A stretch of DNA of 64,000 bases from Phytophthora colocasiae (taxonomy: Eukaryota > Oomycota > Peronosporomycetes > Peronosporales > Peronosporaceae): NCBI GenBank assembly GCA_018806915.1, contig JAGKQI010000074.1, positions 186,001 through 250,000 on the forward strand. Direction: 5' to 3'. Below the pieces are notes generated by a model. It saw only the letters and a program-made list of their open reading frames with translations. It did not search any database and was not told the origin of the DNA. A program made the translations under genes and the position numbers. This document shows, piece by piece, positions 55,141 to 64,000 of the stretch. Numbering within the stretch: the first letter of the stretch is position 1; each line of letters starts with the position of its first letter.

Positions 55141-56016
55141 AGCTGATCTGAAGTAGCCTGCTCTCTGTGTGTTCTAGGCGTGGTATGGTCATGTTGTTGA
55201 ATTAAAGACACTTGAGTGATAGAGAGACATACACTCAACGATGATTTAACTTGGCGATGTCTAGACGATCGAGTGAGGAAATTATCTGGGACGCTGATCT
55301 TGTGGTTTGTTGCATCAGCCATCCATGCAACATGTATCTTGAACAGTTGCTTGTGAGATTTTATCCTGCGGCAACAAGTAACGACGCATTTTTCCTTTGA
55401 TCTTGGTCAATCGAGGGGGTTGAAGTTGCCTTTGGTTTTGTAGATACTGCTAATCTTTTTAGAGCTGAACTTCGAGCTTTGGACGTTAGAGTCATCACTA
55501 TAGATTTGCAAATGCGGCTAGTCGAGTTGGACGCAAAATAATAGCAAGCTCCAATGATCAGTTCTTGGTCGGGTGGATTGATGTCGAGCTCAATTCAATT
55601 TGCCCATTACTAGAGCTGTGTTTCGAACGAATTCCAGTGTTTGTAAGTGTACAGTCTGTAATTTCAATGGCCGGCATTACGGTGGTCACGCGTTTCTCCT
55701 CATTCCCAGGCGGTGTCAGGTATGCCGCCTGTGCAGGTACATCATATCGTAAAGCAGCTAGCACCGTCTCAGTTGCAGTGCTGAAGTGGTTGTGACAGTC
55801 ACAATTGTTGGTAAATGCTGAAGTACAACCCTTGCGCGGTTCAACAGCACGATTCAGAGAACCTGGTTGCCAAGAAGTCCTTGTCAGGAATCTACAACGT
55901 TCACTTCTGTATGCCGGCCGTCAGTGGTCGTTCAGTAGAGAACGCTATTAGTAGCAATGCCGTGAACATGCCCTTCAAGGACAACTCAGATTACATCTAT
56001 TCCAATTCAAGCCTCG
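55141..56016. other. Spacer of the giant inverted duplication
   Basis: About 0.9 kb between the arms, unique on both sides. No recognisable gene; short frames only. It would form the loop if the arms paired. Confidence 0.5.
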
Positions 56017-56043
56017 CTCTCATTCTGCAATTTGCATCCACCG

Positions 56044-56185
56044 TAGAATTCTCCACCGCCTTCGCCCCTCTCGCCCTACTCGCTGTCGCCGTCAACGGTT
56101 GTCCAGCTGGTCGTTCTCGGGTATTTCAGTGAGCGCCAAGAAGACGGGTTCGTGCAGTGGTCAGCCAAGCAACGTCAAGTGCTAA
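56044..56185 (+). pseudogene. Mini-polygalacturonase I (start codon lost)
   Basis: Mirror counterpart of mini-PG H with the same signal peptide to C-terminus junction, but the region around the ATG is altered (ccgtagaattctcc), removing the start. The C-terminal frame ends in QPSNVKC and TAA (56183-56185). Its upstream sequence resembles that of mini-PG E more than H. Confidence 0.75.
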
Positions 56186-56367
56186 GGCATCTACCTACCT
56201 TGCAAGTCTTAACAATGCCCGTGTGAGTGCTTCGAAGCCACTATCTTAGAGAACAATTGAATGTATGCGTTGTTTGAGTTTCAGTATTTGATAGAGATCC
56301 AGATCTGCAGTTAATAGGCCAACATCCTTTTTTCACTAGACGCGCAAATGCAAATCGCTGTTAACTA

Positions 56368-57184
56368 TTGTACGGGACAGTGCACTTGGCCCCACTCGAA
56401 CTTCAACATCAGGTAGATCAAGGCGTGGTGCAGTCAAAACTGTCGCCACTGCGCAGCAAACACATAGAATCTATAGATAGATATCAAAGCTGCCCTCGGG
56501 GCCAAAATCGCTAAGCAGCGTTTATTTTTGAGCGAGCACGGCATGCCTCAAGGCGTGGGTCTCACAGCTGGCGAGAAGAAGTTTGTGGTGAATGTACACA
56601 ACTTCTTCACCGCTGCACGCACGCAAGGCCTTACACGAAGGGGACGAACGCGAGACATTGTTGCAGAGTGTCTTGGGATCTCGTCTAACACTGTTAAGCG
56701 CGTGATGCGCGACTTTAGGAGGCAACCGGGCTTGCCGTTCGAGGTGAGTTGGCCCAATTCCACATGACAACTTGACGATTACAAATGAACCTCCTATATC
56801 TTATAAATGTGACGCGACAGTACACGGAGAGTACCAGTAGCGTTGCACAGGTATCCTGTGCAAAATTAATATTTTGGTGGTACACATCATTTTCATGAGA
56901 CACAGCAAGTTGTCTTTTCTCATGATCTTCATATGGTTTAGCTTCTCGCATAATGAAATTCCTACATTTGCGGAGCCCTTTTCCCGAAACTTTTGGGCAT
57001 TCAGATTCCTTGTGTTTAAGGGCATGTAGCGCCTAAACGAGAAGGAATCTGGCAAAACGGACCTCATTTTTGGAACGAGAGCCGTGGTTTTACCCATATA
57101 TCTAAATGTTGCATATGGTTTTCCAAAAAGAAACCCTCCTAATGATGGTAGCAAAAGTGGGTCCAAGTTCATTGTCCCCTACAA
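56368..57184 (+). mobile_element. Tc1/mariner-like element, 817 bp, HTH-only
   Basis: Inserted at TA (56366-56367 and 57185-57186) in the right arm; the left arm shows the empty site at about 54763. Imperfect terminal inverted repeats begin ttgtacgggaca and end tgtcccctacaa. It encodes only a short HTH protein and lacks the DDE domain, so it is non-autonomous. Its insertion postdates the inverted duplication. Confidence 0.85.
56543..56767 (+). CDS. Helix-turn-helix protein, N-terminal part of a Tc1-like transposase
   Basis: 74 aa from ATG 56543. It reads like the DNA-binding part of an oomycete Tc1/mariner-type transposase (GEKKFVVNVHNFF, RTRDIVAECLGISSNTVKRV, an HTH pattern). The catalytic part is absent. 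If expressed it could bind element ends without cutting. Confidence 0.6.
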   Translation: MPQGVGLTAGEKKFVVNVHNFFTAARTQGLTRRGRTRDIVAECLGISSNTVKRVMRDFRRQPGLPFEVSWPNST

Positions 57185-57827
57185 TAATCATTTATGGCTT
57201 TGCTTCCAACGAAGCTTGCCCAGAAGTTCAAGCACTAGAGACACCGTTTCAGTGAACTGCTTCAGCAACCAACACCAATGGACGCCACGAACACCAATGT
57301 TGTCGGGAAAAGCTTGTGGTCGTAGCGACGCCCAGCTGCACGTTGTATCGTCATAACGAACAGGTGATTAATGATCGTGATCCAAAATGAAAGAATGCGG
57401 ATTTGCACCATGCATGGGGACTATGGATACTGTCTTAGAAGTTGGTTGCTGCCACAAACTCACCAATCTCGATAGCTGCCGATGAAATGTACCATGCACT
57501 ATATCAACTAGCTGCGAAGAAATAGGGGGAAGAACACCTCGTTGTAATGGACTTGCTTCCGCGACTATCACCAGCTGCGGTAATGACACGATTTCGACAC
57601 AGCGCGCCAGCTCATCTGTTAAACACGAAGCGATCTCGCGGGCAGCAAAACTCTACATTACAACCTTTGCAGTTGTGTGCCGGGGACTACCCACATGATG
57701 GTTCATCTTGACTCAACATGTGTCAAGCCATGCCCAACCTATCCGAGTACGAACGGCGCGCGTAAGACATCAGCGATGCCCTTGTCGTAGCGAGAGCTCT
57801 CTTCCAACGTTGGCCCTCACTCTCCAA

Positions 57828-57843
57828 CTTCATTTTCCAATTT
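57828..57843 (+). promoter_or_regulatory. Inr/FPR core promoter of PG J
   Basis: Reads CTTCATTTTCCAATTT, 20 nt before the ATG of PG J; perfect match to the oomycete core consensus. Confidence 0.75.
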
Positions 57844-57863
57844 GCTTTACTCAACAAAAAACG

Positions 57864-58952
57864 ATGAAACTCTTCTCCACTGCATTCACCGCTCTTGCAC
57901 TCCTCTCTTCCACCGTCAACGGCTCCACCATGCTCCGTCAAGTAGAGGAAGGAAGCAGCAGCTGCACCCTCACCGGAACATACAAGTCCGGAACCGATAT
58001 CTCGTCCTGCAGCACCGTCACCATCGGATCTCTATCCGTTCCTGCCGGTGTCACGCTCGACCTGAGCAAGGCCAAGACTGGAGCTACAATTGAGTTTACC
58101 GGCACCACCACCTTCGGCACACAGAAGTGGGATGGCCCCCTCGTGCTCCTAACTGGGAGTGACCTCACCGTCAAGGGATCCGGCACTCTCGACGGACAGG
58201 GATCCTGGTACTGGAAGCAGGGCCAGTCAATTACCCGTCCCGTCTTCTTCCGCATGAACAAAGTGCTGTCGTCCACTGTGTCGGGCTTCACCCTCAAGAA
58301 CATGCCTTACCGCACCTTCAGCATCCTCAACTCGCAGAAGACCACTATTAGTGGGCTCACCCTCGATGCCAGCGCCGGCAACGGACTCGCCAAGAACACG
58401 GATGGATTCGACCTGAGTGGCAACACAGGGGTCTCCATCACGGGCAACAAGATCTACAACCAGGACGACTGTCTCGCCATGCAGTCCAGTACCAACACCG
58501 TCTTCAGTAACAACTACTGCAGTGGCGGTCACGGTATCTCGATCGGATCGCTCGGTGGATCGACTGTCAGCTCGTCTGACACCGTCTCGGGCCTCACTGT
58601 GAGTGGCAACACCATCGTCGACAGTGTGAACGGCATCCGTATCAAGACCATCATCGGATTGAAGGGTCTGGTTTTGAACGCCAAGTACACCAACAACAAG
58701 CTCCAGAACGTGGATAACGCCATTGTACTTCACAGTGACTACAGCAAGTCCAAGGGCGGGTACACGGGTTCTTCCACCAGTGAAGTTACGATTGAGGACA
58801 TTACGATCTCCGGCCTCTCCGGTACGGCTACGAATCTGTACGACATCGTTGTGAACTCCAAGGTTGTGTCGAACTGGTCGTTCTCGGGCATCACAGTGAC
58901 GACGTCCAAGACTGGTTCGTGCAGTGGTCAGCCTAGCAGCATCTCGTGCTAA
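57864..58952 (+). CDS. Polygalacturonase J (GH28), intact, intronless
   Basis: 362 aa, ATG at 57864, mirror copy of PG G. Signal peptide of 20 residues, short linker, GH28 beta-helix with NTD (178-180), DD (201-202), GHG (222-224) and RIK (259-261), and terminal Cys-containing SCSGQPSSISC. It keeps the family-typical GSGTLDGQG where PG G has GSD. It is the cleanest copy in the window and probably the functional reference of the cluster: a secreted endo-acting pectin hydrolase. Confidence 0.95.
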   Translation: MKLFSTAFTALALLSSTVNGSTMLRQVEEGSSSCTLTGTYKSGTDISSCSTVTIGSLSVPAGVTLDLSKAKTGATIEFTGTTTFGTQKWDGPLVLLTGSDLTVKGSGTLDGQGSWYWKQGQSITRPVFFRMNKVLSSTVSGFTLKNMPYRTFSILNSQKTTISGLTLDASAGNGLAKNTDGFDLSGNTGVSITGNKIYNQDDCLAMQSSTNTVFSNNYCSGGHGISIGSLGGSTVSSSDTVSGLTVSGNTIVDSVNGIRIKTIIGLKGLVLNAKYTNNKLQNVDNAIVLHSDYSKSKGGYTGSSTSEVTIEDITISGLSGTATNLYDIVVNSKVVSNWSFSGITVTTSKTGSCSGQPSSISC

Positions 58953-59188
58953 ATTTGCGTTCTGCTTCTTTCTGTGACCAGTTCGTTCCCCGTTCGTGAT
59001 AGCTTCTGAAGCAAACAGTACTGCAGCTACGAAAGGAAGTAGCGTTTTAGTGAAAAGTATCGTGAAAAAATAGATTCAATGTTTTACAGACAAACGAGCA
59101 GGCATCCATGACATGGATTCCATGTGCATTTTCCGCCACGTGGTGCACATCTTCCAAGAGGCAAGATCGACATAGGGCGGAAAAAAAT

Positions 59189-59403
59189 TCTGGCGAGTAG
59201 CTTAAGTAGTGTAGACAGAAGAGATGTTTGTTGTACTCAGTGAAAGGCGAAGTGGTAGATTTAGCAGTTAGAGTTCCTGCTGGCAGAACTGTTGGTTCTG
59301 GCATATCTGTACTAGTAGATACTATAACTATAGTGGAATCCATAGTTATCTACTTACCAGAGGGTGGATCGTAATATTGTATGACAAAGAGCATACTTCA
59401 ACA
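59189..59403 (-). repeat. 3' LTR of the Copia-like element
   Basis: 215 bp. It has one extra C (ttaccagagg) relative to the 5' copy (ttacagagg). Confidence 0.9.
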
Positions 59404-59571
59404 GCCTCCCTGCATCTTTGCATATTATGTGATAAATCACAACACAGAGGTATATCAAGACTGTACAGGTGACTGTTCACAAAAGTTTTGGAGTGAGGAA
59501 ACGGAGGTTCGCTGATCGAACTTCGCCCCGACAGCTAGCTGTTCAGGGGAAGGGAGACACCTTCGTACGCC

Positions 59572-60327
59572 ATGCTCCGAAATTGCAAGACTGTCAAGGG
59601 CAGTGGAGGAGGCAAGCCGTCTCTCTCCGGGAAAAGGAAGCCTCCTTCCACTGCAGCCAAGGAGAGGGCCAAGAAGGCAAGGAGGAAAGCGCGGGCAGCT
59701 CGGACGGCAGGAGCAGCTGAGATCGACGCAGCAGCTGCGCTCCTTAGCGTCTCTGAAGGAGGGTCGAGAGGCGTAGCCGGGGGATCCGAGCGTCGAGAGG
59801 ATGTTGCCGCTCCATGGGCTGATCGAGAGCACGCACCGGAGCCAGTAATGAGTGATGTCACTAACTCGAGGGAATATAGTGACAATTCTTGTGCCACCAA
59901 TGTTACTAGTGCTGTCACTGAAACCCAAGATTCCGCCACCAATCGCACACCTAATGTCACAGTGCAGTTTGTGACCGCCAGCCATGAGATTCCTGCAACC
60001 GACCAGGAGGCTGGTGCTACAGACCAAGACACTGCTGTGTTGTCTGAGCTAAACTACTGGTACATTTATGACCAGAATTATGGTCGCGAGCGGCTCACGG
60101 TCAAGTCTGACTATGTATCGACTAAGCAAACGTGGAATATTGCTCGGATTATCCAGCGAAAACCCTGTCGATCTGGCTTCATGTACCGAGTTCTGTGGTG
60201 TCGCAAGAAGAGCGTGGGTGGGCGATACTATCAACGGACATGGGAGCCTGGACGAGTGCTTTTAGAAGGAATTGGTAGGGATTTCCGCGGGTTTGCCTTA
60301 TCAATAAAGAACATTCCCAGCAGTTAA
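59572..60327 (+). CDS. Chromodomain-like protein, antisense within the Copia-like element
   Basis: 251 aa from ATG 59572. The N-terminus is basic and Ala/Lys/Arg-rich (AKERAKKARRKARAARTAG), the middle is Thr/Ser-rich, and the C-terminus resembles a chromodomain (WNIARIIQRK, FMYRVLWCRKKSVGG, RTWEPGRVLLEG). It runs opposite to the retroelement and has no counterpart in standard Copia genes. It may be a captured host gene or a retrotransposon remnant. Its reading frame is intact. Confidence 0.6.
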   Translation: MLRNCKTVKGSGGGKPSLSGKRKPPSTAAKERAKKARRKARAARTAGAAEIDAAAALLSVSEGGSRGVAGGSERREDVAAPWADREHAPEPVMSDVTNSREYSDNSCATNVTSAVTETQDSATNRTPNVTVQFVTASHEIPATDQEAGATDQDTAVLSELNYWYIYDQNYGRERLTVKSDYVSTKQTWNIARIIQRKPCRSGFMYRVLWCRKKSVGGRYYQRTWEPGRVLLEGIGRDFRGFALSIKNIPSS

Positions 60328-62196
60328 TTTCTTTGTGCATGGTTTCAATAACTTCATGTGCCTTTGTAATTCGGTTCGAGACCAGGGAAACCTCAACGAG
60401 GGAAAACCTTTTGCGAACAACAATAAAACCCAGTGGGGAAAAAAATAAAGAACGCAGTCAAAAGTTAGGCACGCTTCATGCATTAGTGTTATACTCGTAC
60501 ACTTAAACGGTAAGACAGTTGTGCCTCGGAGATGGAAACTTCAACAGCCTCCCGCATCGAGGAGCGCGACGTCTGGCGCATTGAGGTGCCGATAAATTCA
60601 CTGTCGTGACGGGAATATTCGTCGTCACTATAGTACAGATCTTCATGGATAGTTCATCATGATTTAGGCGATTCAAGAGTACTATTACTACTACTGAGTA
60701 GTATTTTGTGGCGTTGGTTAGTCAGGAAAACCTTCGAAAAGGGAAAATCTGTTCACCAGGCCAGCAGCAGTGATCAACTTTATAATATTGTCTTCGCAGG
60801 AATGCACTCTGCGGATTCATTGTGGCTAATCAGGAAAACCATAATGGAGAAAACCTGTTCACCGATCAATTCCTCGCAGTCAATTATGCGGCTTTAGATA
60901 TTAGATGCAATTGCTTCATTGCATGGTTGGCTATTCAGGAAAAACCATATTATGAAGGAAAAAATCCTGTTCACCAATTTGTGAATCGTCTCAAAATTAA
61001 AGTCTCCGTAAGAGCACTGTTCTTCGTCATGAGCGCTAAAGAGGTTAAAGCTTCTCTATTTGTGAGGACATTCTTCTTCTCACCGACACAGCATCAGACA
61101 TCTCGTGTAGAGGGAACTGTGTTGCCTGTAACTTAAAGTCACTTCATATCTCTATTAATGTACTTCATGTAGTTAGCTTTAATGGGATTTCTTCCATATT
61201 GCCGCGGATCAGCGGGCTTAACAGCAATTACTGAGGCAGATAAATATCATTGCTACTAGTAATGCTGAAGCTTTAGATGTAGTACTAGAAGATGCACATG
61301 TTCATTGCCATAAACGGCAGATAAGTACTTGGCATTTATGCTCATGGGATAAACTAGGTGAAATGAAAGAAAGAAGCGATAAAGTCATGCTATCTATCCT
61401 AATGATGGGATATTCATCATAGAACACAGAGGCGATGTATTCGTGCATGTTGTTCATGGGTAGGAGACATAAGAGGTTCATTTCGAAGACAGAGGCATAG
61501 CGTTTGCTTGTCAATTTGGCCAATATGCGTTTAATTGTCGTGCATTTCAATGACAATGTGTAAACCTTACATGTCAAACTGTTATTGTTGTGCATTAGCG
61601 AAACTCGTGCTTGCATTATTATTTTATGGCGTTTGTATTTTACGTGCCATGCATTTCCATAAGCGATCATATTCGTGCTTGTAAGAGTGCTAAACAGAGG
61701 CGTAGTTCGTGCATGTTGCTTGTAATGACAGATGCGTAAATCGTGCATGTCAATAGGCCAGTACATAACGAAACTTGTTCAAGGAAAACTCGCTTAGGAG
61801 AAAAACCTGAGTTACGTTCTTCATGTTTGTTCATGGTTACCAGTTTCTGGTAGTGTATTGTTGACTCAACTTGCATACCCTACGGGGCAGTCTTACAGTG
61901 TGTTGTACATGTACACATGCGAGCATCCAGGGCTTTGCTTCCTGAGATCAACTGCATCGTCTCGCAGGTGCCGACAATATGTCATAACATTTAGTAGAGC
62001 TCCTAGCACGGGGTAGCATCCGGCTTTGTGAGGGAGTAGCTAAGGATTTCATCTAGCGTTGTCATTGTCACAGGACGGCATTCAGCCAGCGTAGCTTTGG
62101 CTAAGGCAACTTGTTCCGATTGTCCGCGCAGGCATCATGGCCTCTAGATGCGTTCAACGTGCAGTCCAGACCTTCATGCAAATTTGGACTCGTTAC
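60328..62196. other. Interior of the Copia-like element, no gene recognised
   Basis: Contains diverged copies of a motif of about 40 nt, CAGGAAAACC followed by GGAAAAnCCTGTTCACC, at about 60721-60757, 60831-60863 and 60936-60975, with weaker forms near 60385 and 61785. No pol motifs were found on either strand. Confidence 0.55.
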
Positions 62197-63079
62197 CTAT
62201 GGTTGTAGAGGTCTCAGGCGTGCCTTTGGCCAAGGTGTAGCGCTCTTAAGCTTGGAGATCGCGAATTTGCCTTCAATGCTCTGTTTAAGGTCTTCATACG
62301 GGATGTACTTCCGCTGACCCTTCCAGATGCGGAGGTCATCCTTCCACGACTTGGGCATCGAGTGAAACAGGTAGATAGACTTCTGTCCCTCGGTCATCAC
62401 CGATTCGGTGGCTTCTGATGCGGCTTTCATCGCATTCTCAAGTTTTAGAAAGAATTCGGTCAAGTCTGAGCCTTCCTCATACTTGATCTCCATCAAGTAG
62501 TGTTGGATGAAGTACGGGTCACCATGAAAGGCCGCTCCCTCGTACTTCTGGCAGATGTAGTTGAATATCTCGTAGGAAGTCGTGAGATTCTTGACCAGAC
62601 GCACGTGCATGTAGTCCATCGTTTTCATCAAGAAAGCCTTGGTATTGGCTTCTTGGCGACGGCGCTCACGCTGGCTAAGAGGCTAAGGCTTCTCTTTCTT
62701 CAGGTGCTTACGTGCTCGGCGTGAACGGTCGGACGACTGGAAGATCCTTGCGCTTGATCGATCCATTTGAGCTGGCTCCCGAGTCATCATCAGCGTCCGA
62801 GGGCGGCTTTAGCTCGTCATCGCTCTCCTCGTAGTCCACAGCGTCAGAGTCGACTTCAGCATCCTTGGTGGCCTTGGCAGGAGGATCATCATCGTCGGAC
62901 ATGTCACTAGCGCTCTCTTCACTCTCTTCTTCTGACACACCATCGTAGTCGAGCTGCTTCACGTAGCCGAGCAGGTGCTTGCCATCGAGTGCTGCGCACA
63001 CGCGAGCCTTCCACACGTCGAAGTTCTCGGCGCCGATAAGTCGTGGAAAGTCGTCGCTTGAGGCTTGTCTTGGGCTCAT
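62197..63079 (-). pseudogene. Copia-type gag, broken
   Basis: From ATG 63079, which lies inside the primer-binding site. The first part reads LIGAENFDVWKARVCAAL, an acidic region follows, and after a frame break and a stop near 62690-62740 the UBN2-like gag part continues (LTTSYEIFNYICQKYEG, FFLKLENAMKAA, LFHSMPKSWKD). It would form the particle shell. No zinc knuckle, protease or polymerase follows. Confidence 0.8.
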
Positions 63080-63083
63080 AACC
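63072..63083 (-). promoter_or_regulatory. Primer-binding site of the Copia-like element
   Basis: The minus strand reads GGTTATGAGCCC, adjacent to the 5' LTR. It is complementary to the anticodon stem-loop of initiator tRNA-Met rather than to a tRNA 3' end. Confidence 0.7.
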
Positions 63084-63297
63084 TCTGGCGAGTAGCTTAA
63101 GTAGTGTAGACAGAAGAGATGTTTGTTGTACTCAGTGAAAGGCGAAGTGGTAGATTTAGCAGTTAGAGTTCCTGCTGGCAGAACTGTTGGTTCTGGCATA
63201 TCTGTACTAGTAGATACTATAACTATAGTGGAATCCATAGTTATCTACTTACAGAGGGTGGATCGTAATATTGTATGACAAAGAGCATACTTCAACA
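63084..63297 (-). repeat. 5' LTR of the Copia-like element
   Basis: 214 bp, followed on the right by the aaaat duplication and then by the resumed right arm of the inverted duplication. Confidence 0.9.
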
Positions 63298-64000
63298 AAA
63301 ATGTTGACACGCCACTGGCGTCTGGTTCTCGATAACCCGATGGCTCGTGACTGCGCACATTTCGTTAGATCCGGACACGTACATAGCTGCTATTACTCTC
63401 AATGACTCAGTCAACACAGAATCTCCTAACCACCAGCTATCGGTGCATGTATTTCTTGCATCCCCAATTTGTGCCTTAGTAGCTGAAGCGAGCGTCAAAC
63501 TATTCTCTTTAACTGTGCTACATTTCAGTGTTTCCATGGATATCTAACCTGTTAGCGGCTGGTGGCTTCGGCTGTATCAGCTTGCCACTAGCAGATCTCA
63601 AGAGCTCTCGCATTGACGACAATGAAAGCACAACATGCTGGCGGTGTGCTCCCATTGCTCGAAGCGCGACAACCGTTTTGTCGAGATGTTGTGAGTTGTG
63701 CTTGACTAATAACGAGATCTACGAGAAAAAAGTTTTTTAATGTGACCTCTTCTAGTCGAAGTGGTGGAAACATGAACATGGAGCTCGCGTTGACACCTCC
63801 CGGTGAAATGCAGTCCCAGGCTCAGGGCCTGAGTCAGGCTCAGGGTGTACATGCGTTACTTGTACTACATATGTACGTTTCTACGTATATCCACAGTCGC
63901 CAAATTCGTTGAAAACACTTGATGCCCTCGGACGTTGACCAGTGAGCGTGCTTTGACCACACACGACGCAACGTAGCTTTCAAATTAAGCGACCAAAGGC

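Larger units (their letters stand above)
59189..63297 (-). mobile_element. Copia-like LTR element, non-autonomous, 4.1 kb
   Basis: LTRs at 59189-59403 and 63084-63297 (215 and 214 bp, differing by one base in the readable alignment), TGTTGAAG...GCCAGA on the minus strand. Target duplication aaaat (59184-59188, 63298-63302). The site after the 5' LTR, GGTTATGAGCCC, is complementary to the anticodon region of initiator tRNA-Met, as in copia-type elements primed by a half tRNA. A polypurine tract gcagggaggc precedes the 3' LTR. The gag is broken and no pol is present; the interior holds an antisense ORF and unassigned DNA. Confidence 0.9.
56017..64000 (-). repeat. Giant inverted duplication, right arm (two insertions)
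   Basis: Mirror of 52055-55140, including PG J and mini-PG I, and interrupted by a Tc1-like element (56368-57184) and a Copia-like element (59189-63297). After removing both, the arm is about 3.05 kb, the same as the left. It reaches the window edge. Confidence 0.9.

Noticed and set aside
59455..60032. Minus-strand frames opposite the chromodomain-like ORF
   Set aside because: Cys/Ser/Pro-rich composition without motifs; the plus-strand frame has the recognisable chromodomain pattern.

Overview
This is nuclear DNA of an oomycete, most likely Phytophthora or a close relative. The evidence is: a tandem array of secreted GH28 polygalacturonase genes; introns of about 55-65 nt with GT..AG ends; an Inr/FPR-type core promoter (TCATTYYNCAWTTT) 20-70 nt before several polygalacturonase start codons; a flagellar MNS1-like gene; and Gypsy, Copia, piggyBac, MULE, pogo and Harbinger elements of oomycete character.

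Layout. (1) 1-10472, minus: the N-terminal part of a giant repetitive extracellular protein that runs off the left edge. A 3.3-kb (1,100-codon) in-frame tandem duplication lies inside it, with one 1-nt frameshift. (2) 10.8-15.4 kb: a compact housekeeping block with PRP19 (+), an MNS1-like coiled-coil gene (-) and a four-exon DRAM/Frag1-like membrane protein (-). (3) 15.5-59 kb: a polygalacturonase cluster with four apparently intact genes (A, F, G, J), three broken ones (B split by insertions, C, D) and three miniature derivatives in which a signal peptide abuts the C-terminus (E, H, I). (4) 17.5-43.0 kb: a nest of transposons splitting the cluster. Polygalacturonase pseudogene B is split by a MULE (11-bp target duplication). 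The MULE is split by an 8.9-kb piggyBac-like element (TTAA duplication). B is then truncated by an old minus-strand Gypsy, which is interrupted by a younger plus-strand Gypsy whose LTRs look identical. Next to these lies a truncated Gypsy with an antisense ORF, whose whole sequence is packed with short perfect inverted repeats. (5) 52.0-64.0 kb: a giant inverted duplication (about 3-kb arms) carrying polygalacturonases G and J as mirror images. Its right arm is interrupted by a Tc1/mariner-like element and a 4.1-kb Copia-like element.

The most unusual objects are the hairpin-studded Gypsy (38101-43028) and the piggyBac-like element (17531-26385). The latter carries SANT-like genes in mirror image, Gly/Ser minisatellite coding sequence and a decayed DOT1-type histone methyltransferase domain beside its transposase.

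Functionally, the live polygalacturonases would be secreted to cut plant pectin. The housekeeping genes serve splicing, the flagellum and endomembranes. Most of the window is transposon in varying decay. Single-base indels are frequent even in recent elements, so some pseudogene calls could reflect assembly error. Coordinates of introns, LTRs and target duplications were read by eye.
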